Positions 1 through 11,073 of a DNA stretch of 64,000 bases are shown in pieces. Location: assembly GCF_964355755.1 (NCBI RefSeq), contig NC_092671.1:22959070-23023069 (forward strand), in the 5' to 3' direction. The stretch comes from Antedon mediterranea. Lineage: Eukaryota; Echinodermata; Crinoidea; Comatulida; Antedonidae. The notes below the pieces were generated by a model. The model made no database searches. It was not told the DNA's origin and was given only the letters and a program-made list of their open reading frames with translations. The translations under genes were made by a program, and so were the position numbers. How positions within the stretch are numbered: position 1 is the stretch's first letter; each line of letters starts with the position of its first letter.

Positions 1-538
1 GAAGAAATAAGTGAACAAAATACAATGAACAAAAATGTAAAATAATGATGAACCGCAAAGAACAATCAATGTTTTCAAAGTTTATATCATCAAACAAAAA
101 AAATTCAAGATTCAATTTGCTTGAAAGTGTGAAAAGAGTGCCATAAACTGATGGTACGTCCTTGGCTAACCAAATGGGGTAGTCAAATGGTGTACAGATG
201 TTTACCTAAGTAATAATTATTTTGTATGGAGCATGAAAATATAATTAAAGCATTGTTATAGTCTTAAATAATCTTGACAGTGACACCCATATTATTAAGA
301 GGTAAATTTGGTAGTGATATAATGTCGACAATACATCTACACTGTATAGAAATACCAGAATTGTTGAAGTAAGCTAACTTTGAAATGAGCTAGAAAGCAA
401 ACAAAAAATAATATATTTCCAATTTTTTTATATTATGTAAATATCATGTAGGAGATAATTTTCACAAAATTTCATCTAAAAAAAATTTGTCCCACAAGGT
501 CAAATCCTAGGTCAAATGGAATAGAATAAGTTATACAT
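1..538. other. AT-rich flank without a gene
   Basis: AT-rich sequence with no open frame of coding character, no recognised element terminus and no clear tandem repeat. It is the left flank of the MULE insertion. Confidence 0.6.
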
Positions 539-547
539 CTTTTAAAT

Positions 548-1075
548 CGTATCCGGATATTCACCCCCTGGACATTTACCCCCCGGAAAACTACCCCCGG
601 ACAACCACCACCTGGACAACTACCCCCTTAGGACAACTACCCCTTTAGGACAACTACCCCTTTAGGACAACTACCCCTTTAGGACAACTACCCCCCGGAC
701 AACTACCCCCCGGACAACTACCCCCCGGACAAATACCCCCCGGACAAATACCCCCCGGAAAAATAACCCCCGGACAACAACCCCCTTAGGACAACAACCC
801 CCTTAGGACAACAACCCCCTTAGGACAACAACCCCCTTAGGACAACAACCCCCTTAGGACAACAACCCCCTTAGGACAACAACCCCCTTAGGACAACTAC
901 CCCCCGGACAACTACCCCCCGGACAATTACCCCCCGGACAATTACCCCCCGGACAATTACCCCCCCGGACAATTACCCCCCGGACAATTACCCCCCGGAC
1001 AATTACCCCCCCGGACAATTACCCCCCCCCCCCCCCCCCCGGACAATTACCCCCCGGACAACTATCCCTTTAGAA
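548..1075 (+). repeat. Left inverted minisatellite array of the MULE
   Basis: More than 30 units of 15-18 bp. One type is GGACAAYTACCCCCC and another is TTAGGACAACAACCCCC, in homogeneous blocks of each variant, which points to local unit amplification. A run of about 18 C lies at 1023-1040. There is no coding potential. It forms the left terminal inverted repeat of the MULE. Confidence 0.9.
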
Positions 1076-1365
1076 CAACTAAGATGGTTTCAAAAAACAC
1101 TAAACAACTTAATTTCGTTTTGAAATAAGAGGGTCATGCCAATTTTACATTTAAAATGAATATCATTATGCCACCAGGCTCAGGACGTTGACTTCTACGA
1201 CTTCGGCATGGCTTTGTACTTGGGCATGGCTTTGTACTCCGACATCAAAAACAGCGCGCGTTACCGTGAGAATCAGATATGGTATAGATATACGCGTCGA
1301 ACTGCCGATGCCGATAAGGAGCCATGTGGAAAGAGAAACTATAGTTTTAGTACACTTCAGTTTAA

Positions 1366-3734
1366 TTGTCGAGACACATCACACGTATTTCTCCGACTAA
1401 GAATAAGATGGAGTGGATTGAAAGTACTCGTGGTGGAAGGAAGCTACTCCTCGGTGGATTTATATATGTTAAAAAGAAGGACCTTGCTGACGGATGGCAG
1501 TCCTTTGAATGCGAACAACGAAGAAATAAAAAAGAGTGTAGAGCAAAGGTTCAGGTCAGTATTGAAAGTTAGCTTTTATCAATTATGCCTTAATAATTGG
1601 CCGAAATAGGCTTACTTTAGACACTATGTTTAGTACCGAAATCTATGTATGTCTGACCGTATGTTGACATACTAACTTATAATCTAGATATGGGATCGAT
1701 GTGTGGCATACATAAAATCTAGAAATGTTAAAAAGCTATAGGCCTACACTTTTGGACTACATGTTTTTCTCATAAAGAGTCATGCCATGCTCTGCTTCGA
1801 AAGATCTACTGGTTCTTTACATGACCTACGGTTTATAGTCCTTATCCGAGAAGACTCGGCCTGTACCTGTTTAAATATTATGCTTAAAAATGTGTTGAAA
1901 TGTGAAATTGTTTTAATTTTGAATTTATCAAACATTGTGATTATCAATTTTAATTTTAAGCTGTTTTTGTTTTAGGTTTTAGGTGACGACAGGTTTAGAA
2001 GACAGACTGAACACTCACATCCGCCTTCCCATGGAAAGGTAAACGCCGAAAAAGTGAAAGCCGCAACCAAACGAAGAGCCACAACAACAAATGAACGCCC
2101 ACAGCAGATATTAATGAGGACCACTACCTCAGGCCACTGAAGAAGGCCGAGTTGCCCTTCCAGAAGTGAATAACATTCGACGAAACATTAGGAGACAACG
2201 ACAGTTGAACAACCCCAATGCATTGCCTATACCAAGGACCATAGACAAGCTCGACATAGTACCAGACCAGACAATGTCGCTAGCCGGGGAGCCGTTTTTA
2301 TGTCACGACTCTGGCAGAGATGACCCTCAGCGCATTCTCCTGTTTGCCACAGAAAGAAACATTCAGGTATCTCATCTTACCGTTTCAAATTAATTAATTA
2401 AACATTTGAGTATATCACCGGGCGGCTTAGAATTATTGTTCTGTGCCAGATGTATTTATATAATATATATATACATACATAGGGCCTATTCTATTAAATC
2501 GTGCAGTTGTTATTATAATAAGTAATGAGTCACGCTAAATGTAAATTTTCTTGCATGTATAGGTCCTATCAGCGTCTAACCACTGGTTTGCGGACGGAAC
2601 ATTTAAAGTCGTTCCAGCGATATTTTTCCAACTGTGGACAGTGCATGGTGTTTACGAGGGCCATGTAGTACCACTTGTCTATGCCCTACTAAGAAACAAG
2701 ACACAGCCTACATACATACGTGTTTTGGAAGTCATTCGACAGCTGGGCGACTTCAACCCAACGACAATACGGATTGACTATGAAATGGCGGCAAGAAACG
2801 CCCTTAGGCAAGTTTTCCCAGATGCCCAAATTAAGGGATGCCTCTTTCATCTTTGTCAGAGGATTCACGAGAGGGTAAATTAGTTATAAATTAAAATATA
2901 CATAAATCAAACCCCGACAATGCAAACAATAATTTGTCTATCACCACTCAATGAGGTATATCCTTTACTGATGATTCCCACTAAATTAATATTAACTAAA
3001 AGTAACATCATCACCATCTAACTACTGCACACCGGTCAACCGTCATATAGAAAAATGTGCTTTAATAACAAAATGATGTTTTTGGTTTGTGTTGGTGCAC
3101 AAAACGTGAAGATGTCATTTTCTTTTACCAGTCTTATCTAAAAGAAGCAAATCAGTAAATCAAAATATTTCACCTTTTAATTTTCTAGATTAAGCAAGCG
3201 GGACTGAGTATTCACTACCGGGAGAACCAAGAATTTCGCATCCAGTCCAGGATGATTGGAGCAATTGCATTCGCACCCGAAGAAGACACAGATGAGTGCT
3301 TCCAGGCATTGGTAAACATAGCGCAACCAGAGCTTCTGCCTATTCTTAATTATTTTGAGGACACGTATATCGGAAGGCCTCAACGCAATCATGATGTAAG
3401 ACAGGCCCCACGATTTTCACCAGAAATGTGGAATGTTCACCATGACACGCTAGCCGGTGGGATGCGCACAACTAACCACGTCGAGGGGTGGCACCACCGC
3501 TTTCAAGTTGGCATAGGTGCGGACCACCCAACATTCTGGATGTTTTTGGATTGCTTGAAAAGGGAACAGGCAATGAACGAAGTTTTGATCGGGCAAGCCC
3601 AAGCTGGTGCGCCACCTCCGGCGCAACGCAGAGCGTACAGACAAACCAATCAACGTATTCTAAGGCTAGTAGAAGGCTATGGCGGTAGAGACACTTTAGA
3701 TTTTTTAAGGGGTGTCTCCCATAACCTGCATTAG
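1366..3734 (+). pseudogene. MULE transposase with FLYWCH zinc finger, four exons, one frame break
   Basis: Four exons can be read: from about 1366 to 1554, 1976-2366, 2563-2874 and 3189-3734. All junctions are in phase 0 with GT/AG introns. Exon 1 has a FLYWCH-type finger (FIYVKKKDLADGWQSFEC, then RRNKKECRA); its histidines (HSHPP) open exon 2. Exon 3 has the MULE core motif WFADGTFKVVP, then IDYE, then a CLFHLCQRIH motif. Exon 4 has TTNHVEGWHHRF, typical of the C-terminal part of the DDE core. The expected role is cut-and-paste transposition in the nucleus. The reading frame changes by one position between about 2105 and 2138 in exon 2 (a TGA at 2138-2140 closes the upstream frame), so the copy is probably inactive. 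The true start codon is uncertain: 1366 is simply the first ATG in frame. It is the only gene inside the MULE termini. Confidence 0.82.
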
Positions 3735-4445
3735 GGTAGTTAGTAGCCTTCAACATACCTTTTTATACTTTGTTTTTAAGTCAGTATCATTTTGATTGTC
3801 AAAATACTTTTCGCACTTGGTATAAAAAAAAGTCCCGAAAATGGGATTATCTGGATTATTACCTCTAATGAAACTTAGTCTTTAAATATGGCTGGAAATA
3901 TCATATTTGACATTTTGACCTTTTTATTCTTTCTATGTCTGTAGGAATTTAATGTTGGTCTCATATTGTTCAAAATATCAATGTTTCTATGTACTTCAAT
4001 AAAAATGTTTCATAAAAAATTACATGAAATGCTACCTTTGATTGTTGACATAATTTTTGTGTCAGGACAATGCTTCGATAACCACTGGTCTTAAAAGAAT
4101 TAATGTTTGTCTCAAATTTGTCATATATGTAATTTTTTACACTTGATGAATAATATCACTTTTGATATTTGACCTCAATGTTCACTCACAGAATAAACGA
4201 CGATCTTTAAATAAATTCCTCTCAAATAAACGGTGACCATGTCACTCCCATGAAACATCATATGGAATAATCGGCGTCTATTTCCATTAGATTATACCCC
4301 CTCCCATCGAATAAACAACTTCCTTCCAATAATGTCCACCTAAAAACCACCTGAACAATAAACAGCCCAGGCTGTTTTTTCAATAAATACGGTACTTTAA
4401 ATCTAGAACATCTAGGGTCTAGCGTGCTGTTAAACAGAATAATCG
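3735..4445. other. Non-coding 3' part of the MULE
   Basis: AT-rich sequence between the transposase stop codon and the nested MITE. A stretch at 4190-4400 repeats AATAAACGGT-like words loosely. No gene is visible. Confidence 0.5.
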
Positions 4446-4454
4446 GTTAAAAAC

Positions 4455-4847
4455 GGGTGTTTCGAAACTAGAGACCCGAGACCAGAGACCGGAGACCCAA
4501 TACGAAAAGGGAGACCTAAATATACGAAAAGGGAGACCTAAATATACGAAAAGGGAGACCCCACTATACGAAAAGGGAGACCCCCACTATACGAAAAGGG
4601 AGACCCTAATATACGAAAAGGGAGACCTAAATATACGAAAAGGGAGACCCAAATATAAGAAAAGGGAGACCCAAATATACAAAATGGGAGACCCAAATAT
4701 ACGAAAAGTGAGACCCACTATAAGGAAAGGGAGACCCCACTATACGAAAAGCGAGACCACACTATACGAAAAGGGAGACCCAAATATAGGTCTCCATTTT
4801 CGTATTGAGTCTCGTGTCAGGTCTCGGGTCTTAGTTTCGAAACACCC
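4455..4847. mobile_element. MITE with 9-bp target duplication, nested in the MULE
   Basis: The terminal inverted repeats begin GGGTGTTTCGAAACTAGAG and extend for about 55 bp on each side. The element is flanked by exact 9-bp direct repeats GTTAAAAAC (4446-4454 and 4848-4856). The interior is a tandem array of about 12 units of 22-24 bp built on GGGAGACCCAAATATACG. There is no coding capacity. The 9-bp duplication suggests mobilisation by a MULE-type transposase, which is inference. It is a younger insertion than its host MULE. Confidence 0.88.
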
Positions 4848-4904
4848 GTTAAAAACAGATGATTACATTTTTACAGAAACCGGTCCTATATATACTTTTG
4901 GATT

Positions 4905-5206
4905 GGAGGGAGGGGGGAGGAGTAGTTGTCATGGGGGTATTTGTCCTGGGGTAGTTGTCCTAAGAGAGGGGGTAGTTGTCTGGGGGGGTAATTGTCCGGG
5001 GGTAATTGTCCGGGGGTAGTTACCCGGGGGGTAGTTGTCCTAAGGGGGTAGTTGTCCGGGGGTTGTTATCCTAAGGGGGTAGTTGTCCTAAGGGGGTAGT
5101 TGTCCGGGGAGTAGTTGTCCTAAGGGGGTAGTTGTCCTAAGGGGGTAGTTGTCCGGGTGGTAAACATCCGGGGGGTAACTGTCTAGGGGGTAGGTGTCCT
5201 AGAACC
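4905..5206 (-). repeat. Right inverted minisatellite array of the MULE
   Basis: About 17 units of GGGGGTAGTTGTCC, with or without TAA spacers. This is the reverse complement of the unit at 548-1075. It forms the right terminal inverted repeat and ends at the 9-bp target duplication. Confidence 0.9.
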
Positions 5207-5215
5207 CTTTTAAAT

Positions 5216-5662
5216 AGTTGTATCTCAAAAGTAAATAGAAGATTTGGATAGCTTTTACAATTAGCTTTCCAAAGATACCTGTCACAACAAAATCGGTCCA
5301 CACGTTACGGAGATACGGTCATTTAAGTATAGCCCGCCGCGTCGATTTTGCGCAAAATCGCGAAGAAACGACGGCGCGTAGCGCACGAACCGTTGGTCGT
5401 ATGGAGGTCAAATTAAAAATTTCAGGTTTTTTGGCTAAAAATAACCCAAAAACCAAATTTGAGCAAATTTGAAGAAAGTAGGGTTTAAAATGTCTTTTTT
5501 TTTGGGTGATTTGGTATGGAATGACCCCATAGACAGTGTAAGTGATAATCAAGTGGAGACACCACAAATCCTTAAAACATTCTTTGAAATACTTTACTCT
5601 GGTAAGCAGCAGGAGGTTTCTGAGGATATCAGTCGACGTGTGAAATCGTCATGTGATGACGT
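5216..5662. other. Intergenic, no gene seen
   Basis: Contains a GC-richer patch at 5330-5405 with an inverted motif around GATTTTGCGCAAAATC. No homology is recognised and the open frames here look like chance. Confidence 0.4.
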
Positions 5663-7756
5663 AAGGCGTCATGTCCAAATGTTTTCAAACTGACAAAGCG
5701 CGTTAATCGCGTTTTGTTTTAGCGTTAGCGTGAAAATTCTAAAATCGTCAGACCGTTTGGGAAATGGACAATATGAATAGCTTGTAATAGTTCCGCCCAC
5801 TAACATACTTGACTGATTTTTACGAATCGTTTAACGTCGTTGCGAATCGCTTCGTGAACGTCGTTTAACGATGAGTCATCACAAACAGGCCCAAACAATT
5901 TGTTTCAGTTTTCCTTTTAATTAAGAGAGTTTGTAGCTGAATTGTATTACGGGGGTGCCGATCTTAAACATCATTCTAAAATGTTTATAAGTTCGTAACC
6001 TCAATAAATAATTTAATATTAATAATAAACAGGGGCCTGGAATGTTTTTTAGTCGCTTTCTTTTACATAGCCGAATGAAAATATCATTAGGAAGTTCATA
6101 CGATGAACTAAGCACCTGAGACAATAGCAACACGATGTGCCACGCCACCGGTGAACTATTCACATGGGATTCACATCTCACTTCTACATGCATTAGCGAA
6201 CACAGTAGCCGATCGATAAAAAAAAAAGGTCTTCTAAAAATAGCAGCAGCGAATGCTCGGCCGACCGTCGGTGTTCGCGCGCTCATAGATTGCAGGCCGA
6301 TAACATAAGAAGGTAAACAAGTACCTAGATGTTGGTCACGCGATATCCTCTTTCTCCTCCTGTTCACAGCGCTCACATGTTTTTACTTCAAATTCTGCCG
6401 GTCAGTAATCTTATTTAGATCGTTGAAAAGATGACTGATCATTCATTTAATTCATTTAATGTTTTATTCTATTTGTTTATCTTTATAAATTTGATTTATT
6501 TTAATTTAATTTTTATTGTTATGTCTCGTCATATTGTAAAGGTTCCTAATGATCAACTTCGGCTGGATGTACCGTACCCTCGTAAAGTATTCTTGAAAAT
6601 AAATATATAAATCATTGGCTATTTTTCCGTTGCACAAGGGCCTAGTTGTATTAATAATAATAATTATTATACTTATTAAACAAGGAATGTATCGATTTTG
6701 TATTTATTTTTTGAAGGCTTTTGAGCTTGTCGTCGCTGTATTTTTTAATTTGTTAACTAAGTTAGAATTTACTAGCATAATATAATACAGTACTGTAAAA
6801 CCAGACACTTTCGTGACATAAAACTTTCGCAAATTTGAAAAGTACAAGTAAATAACTGTAAATAACTGTATACTGTAAAAAAAAGATCGCGTTAATCCAT
6901 TGTGGATGCGATCTTCGTATATATCGAACATCCGTCGATCCAGAAACGATGCCCACAAAAAAGATTGTAAAACATTCATTCTAAATATAGTATCAAAACG
7001 TTCAAGTCGCTCAAAAAGATTGCCGACAGATGACCGTAATTAATACAGACCTGGGTTTTTTGGCATGAAACGCGATACTACTCGATGTTTTACCTCAACC
7101 TCTAACATGATATTTTTAACTCAGTACGGCCGGCCGGCCGTCCATTAGAGGGTGGTGGATGCTCTGCTGACGACAATAAAACAGTAATTAAGATCATGTA
7201 CCTGGATTTCCTCTATTTATATCTAAACTGTTCCCAGACACCGATCCACTCGCATGTTTTTCCCACTCCAAATTCTGGTCGGGCCTTTTTCTTTACACAA
7301 TATATTAATCATTTAAAAGGCCTATGACTGGTAAATCTTAACATGGAATATATTTAATTTGCATATATTTTGTTGGTGTCCTAGCCTAGGTTTCGTTGTT
7401 TTTATAATTCGCTAACCCAAGGTAGGATTAAATAATTTATAGTGTAGGCCGCCGAAACAAGGCTAGCCTGAAAATTGACGTCTTCCACCTTTAAATAGGA
7501 TTTTAATTAGCGAAAAATACATTGTTTGTGTGTATTATCCATGCTTCTAAAGGCGATGACACATAGACATTTTAAAACAAACGACGTTTAACGCTAACGG
7601 GCGTCTAACGGCTAAACAATTGCAGTGGGCGGTACAATACTAAATGCATAATTTAATTAGCTCTTTTACGATCGTTGCACGCGTTAAACAATCAAGCTAT
7701 CAATGGTGACCGTTTGACGCGGTTTGTACGTTTGGAAACATTTGGACATGATGCCT
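5663..7756. mobile_element. Inverted-repeat element, family unknown
   Basis: About 230 bp at 5663-5890 matches the reverse complement of 7560-7756. The outer edge reads AGGCRTCATGTCCAAATG on both sides. Further matched blocks include TTCCGCCCACT/AGTGGGCGG and GACGTTTAACG-type motifs. The target duplication is not resolved. The 2.1-kb interior has a 151-codon open frame on the minus strand (5921-6376) that I cannot assign and that may be chance. It looks like a decayed, non-autonomous DNA transposon. Confidence 0.55.
7245..7565 (-). repeat. Degenerate copy of the 30.9-31.4 kb repeat
   Basis: Two blocks (about 7250-7300 and 7525-7565) match, in reverse complement, blocks at 31280-31320 and 31105-31155. 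On the minus strand the first can be read as KKARPEFGV, as in the other copy. Stops break the rest. It lies inside the 5663-7756 inverted-repeat element. Confidence 0.5.
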
Positions 7757-7983
7757 AATATATATTGTAACAAAAGGAGTAGTAAAACCTTGGAAGCAAG
7801 TGTGTATGGGGATTGGAATTAAAAGCATGACTGGTCGTAGGAAGATTATTGAGATATAAAATCGTTTTGGCCATTCAATTGGATATCATGTCGCAGAAGA
7901 AATGGAAACAGACTTTGCAAATCAGGTCATTAATACACAACGTACTGCACCAGATGGTGCTATACTGACCAACACGGCAGCAA
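7757..7983. other. Short intergenic stretch
   Basis: Nothing recognised between the inverted-repeat element and the truncated Helentron-like copy. Confidence 0.4.
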
Positions 7984-9100
7984 TTTATATCTTGCGCTAA
8001 CTGACTGTGGAAAAAAAATGGCAGGTTTCACACGAAGTTACGCGCGCATGCGTGTTTAAAATTTAAAAATGCGAAAAATCAATTTCTAATCAACTTTCTA
8101 CGCGTTTCATGTCATATTGAGCATGTAAAAAATTCACACGCGCGCGCATTTTTTTAAGCGTGTGGTGCGCATGTAGCGTTGAAAACATTTTTTTTTCGCT
8201 TGATTTATGTGTTTCCAGCCTTTTCTAGTAATTTTTTTACAAGCTTTTGAACAATTTCGACTTCAAATTACGTCATACGGGCACGTCGAATTGGATAATT
8301 TACGTGCATTTTTAATGAAAAAGTTAAAAAATTCGTCAAAATTTGGCCCTTTTTTAAACAGTCGTAGTTTCTAAACTAAACGGTGAAAGTTATTTTAATT
8401 GCATATTCTAGAAGTTCATGAGTTGTAGATATCGGATCATGTATTAATATGGCTAACAGAACATTGTGACGTCATCGTATGGCCACACGATGGCGTTTGT
8501 CATGCAGATAACTAACTCATCAAAGTGACGAGTTCAAATCTAGTTCTTCTCTCTCTGTACAAATTTGTGTAACAATTATCTCAAAAAGTTAAATGTCAAT
8601 GATCACAAGAATTTAACAATGTATTTCAAATACTTCAACTTAGTCCTAATAAGCTTTTCAGCGTGATCACTCATCCGTGACGTCATTTATACGCCATTTT
8701 GTGAAATCACATTATCAATCATATCTCCATAATTCATTATCACATATTATTGAAATTCACTACATGTAAACTTCAGGTCAAGGTAAAAATATTAGCAAAT
8801 AAAAAAATGCGCGTATTAAGGTCATGCGTGTGAAATCGCGCATTAAAAAATAAAAAAGATCAAAATTATGTTTTGATCAATTTAGAGCATGAATTAGGCC
8901 ATTTGTGTGTTTAATTTTAATAGGCGATTCTTAAACTTCAGGTCAAAAGTAAAAATATTAGGAAATAAAAACTTAAATGTTTCAAGGTCATGCACGTGAA
9001 ATTGCGCGTTAAAAATTTAATAAGCTCCCAATTAAGTTTTGATTAAATTAAAAAAGTTTTGATAAATTTAGCGCATGAATTAGACCATTTGCGTGTTTCC
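7984..9100 (+). mobile_element. Truncated Helentron-like composite (3' end of family A plus interior of family C)
   Basis: From about 7984 the sequence follows family A (compare 57970-59246), with an internal deletion, to a 3' hairpin ending in CTAG at 8540-8543. Beyond it, TCTGTACAAATTTGTGTAAC begins the same family C interior that follows family A at 27836 and 59247. The C part is cut at about 9100, and a related block is repeated at about 8930-9100. No protein is encoded. This copy shows the same A-in-C junction as the two longer copies. Confidence 0.7.
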
Positions 9101-9117
9101 GTGACAACGGGCAAACG

Positions 9118-9400
9118 TTAAAATTGCAGCCGTTTCTGGATGGTCATCGGATGATAGTGAGGAAGAAATTATTCTTTCCACTATAATTTTAGCCAAAAGA
9201 AGGAAAAGAAATGGGTAATCGAGGTCTGTTCCGAAAGAAAGAAATTTGGTCAATTTGAAACGTAACTGGCGACCAATGAAGACGAATTCTTCAATTATTT
9301 TAGAATGCCGCTTCACCAATACAGTCATCTTACGGTTCTTACAAAACGGGACACACCCGATGATAGTAACACCACACACCATGAAAATTCCATGAATCCA
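9118..9400 (+). pseudogene. PIF/Harbinger transposase, N-terminal fragment
   Basis: The plus strand reads a serine/acid-rich start (SSDDSEEEIIL) and a basic stretch (AKRRKRN). After a one-base frame change it reads KKWVIEVCSERKKFGQFET and, past an in-frame TAA, DEFFNYFRMPLHQYSHL. The order acid run, basic run, W...FG.F, then FF.YFRM is the hallmark of the N-terminus of Harbinger-family transposases (nuclease of the DDE type). The catalytic core is absent. It directly abuts the truncated Helentron-like copy. With a frameshift and a stop it is a dead fragment. Confidence 0.75.
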
Positions 9401-10216
9401 TAATTTAATCAATTAAAATCACAATCACATCCCCTCGCGATCCTTGACATAATAAACTACGAAACGGATTATGATTGGTCAAAGTAGACCGTGTTTCGTT
9501 TCCGTTCCGTTTCTATCAAGTTATGAGCGATCTGTCCGTTCCATTGTTTTTTTACCGGCCGTTCATTTTTCACGGAACAGATTTGGTGTAAACGCTGCTA
9601 TTGTTTTAAGGCTAGATTTTCTAACTTTGTTTGAAAGAACAATACCTTAAAATTAAGAGAAATAACAACATGGACTGTCATGGAAGCAAATTTCTCTCTT
9701 CCCATGGTGTACCGTATTAATTATGAATAATTATGAAGTAGAAACGAAATGAAAATAAAAATGTCATACAAAAAAAACTGTAAGGCCTATTTGAAAATAA
9801 TGCACATTCATGTCTGGGTGTGTGTGCATGTAACCTATACCCATAATGCTTATGCAATTTGTATTCTTGCCTTTTGATTTGTTATGATTTTAATGTTCCA
9901 TTCTTTTTATATTGATGCATATACAGCTGTAGACCGAAGTATATTGTTTAAATATTATTCATTGAAATGTCTTCTTCGACAGTTATTCCTGTATACAAAA
10001 TGTGAAGAAATATTTATTTATTCAAACAATATAAATAAATACTACCTATCAATTAAACGAAAAACGATCAGGCCCAGTGTGTTATAATTTATATTGAATT
10101 TTCTGTTTTATTTCGTCTATTATGTAGGCGCTAGTCCTAACCCTACTGTGATGTTTATCCTGCCATTATAATATTAACTACTATATTAGCACTTTTTGCG
10201 TTCCATAGTTTTTAAA
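9401..10216. other. No gene seen
   Basis: AT-rich. A GAAACGG / CCGTGTTTCG inverted motif lies near 9458-9500 and may be the edge of an unidentified element. The 67-codon frame at 9884-10087 has no recognisable features. Confidence 0.4.
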
Positions 10217-10340
10217 GGTCGAGTTGACGGATTAGTTTTTGGCCGAGTTGACGTGAGGCCGAGTTGACTTGAGGCCGAGTTGACGTGGGGCCGACTTGAC
10301 TTTGGCCGAGACGGTTTAGGGCCGAGTTGGATCGAAAGTC
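10217..10340 (+). repeat. Tandem GGCCGAGTTGACNTGA repeat
   Basis: About six imperfect units of 16-20 bp built on GGCCGAGTTGACGTGA. No coding potential. Confidence 0.8.
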
Positions 10341-10359
10341 AGGCCAGCGCTAGGCTGCT

Positions 10360-10386
10360 ATTACTACTACTACTACTACTACTACT
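10360..10386 (+). repeat. (TAC)n microsatellite
   Basis: An uninterrupted run of about eight ACT/TAC triplets. Confidence 0.95.
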
Positions 10387-11073
10387 ATATTAGCTAGCTT
10401 TGGCCTAAACCTAGCTAGTTATACAAATATTTCTAAAAACCTTAATAAAAATACATTTGCATGTAGAAATATCTGATGAACATGTTTTATTATTTATTTT
10501 TTCAAATTATCAATTTGTAATAAGTAAATGTCATGAAAATATTAGCTGCAGAAATTCGCGTGTATGACGATAAGTTGAGAAAGTTACAAAATGTTATTTT
10601 ACAAAATTTACAGAAAGAAAGAAGAAAAAGTAAAGGAAGATGATCTTTGATAAACTTAAAAATTAACCTGCCTATGCATTTAAATTAAAATACGTTCTTT
10701 AAATTTAGCAAATCTTAACTGTGATATAAAGAATTTTTCCTGTGAGAGCGCCAGGCATCGTTAGTGGTGGAAATTACAAATTGGTATTTGCAATTCATCC
10801 TGTGTGGATGTACACAATGTATCCGGTGGAAATTGTGAAGTTTGTATATATTGTGATAATCCTCGGTGAAGACCCGGCCTGACCTGGGAAGTGGAAGTGA
10901 AAAAAGTATGTTGCCGTCGTGTTCATGCATAGGAAACTGAGATACAGCCTGTTGTGGAAATACTATGTGCCTAAAATTTCGTGCACCCTGTGGTTTAAGT
11001 GTTTACACACACAGCAGGGATTCTATTAACAATAAAGTCTAAGGTCAAGCATCTATACTGTTACTAAGGCTAT
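10387..11073. other. No gene seen
   Basis: AT-rich spacer. A somewhat GC-richer patch at 10735-10935 gives short open frames on the minus strand that match nothing I recognise. Confidence 0.4.

Larger units (their letters stand above)
548..5206 (+). mobile_element. Complete Mutator-like element (MULE) with minisatellite terminal inverted repeats
   Basis: The element is bounded by identical 9-bp direct repeats CTTTTAAAT at 539-547 and 5207-5215, the target-site duplication length typical of MULEs. Both ends are tandem arrays in opposite orientation: GGACAACTACCCCCC-type units at 548-1075 and the reverse complement at about 4905-5206. The outermost 30 bases of the two ends align imperfectly after inversion. 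Between them lie a spliced MULE transposase gene (1366-3734) and a nested MITE (4455-4847). The length of 4.66 kb suits an autonomous MULE, but the frame break in the transposase suggests this copy is now dead. The boundaries rest on the target duplication and are well supported. Confidence 0.85.

Noticed and set aside
548-1075. Regular repeats suggesting a CRISPR array
   Set aside because: Units are contiguous without unique spacers, and the array is a transposon terminus in eukaryotic DNA.
5921-6376. 151-codon open frame on the minus strand
   Set aside because: No recognisable domain, and it sits inside a non-autonomous inverted-repeat element; probably chance.
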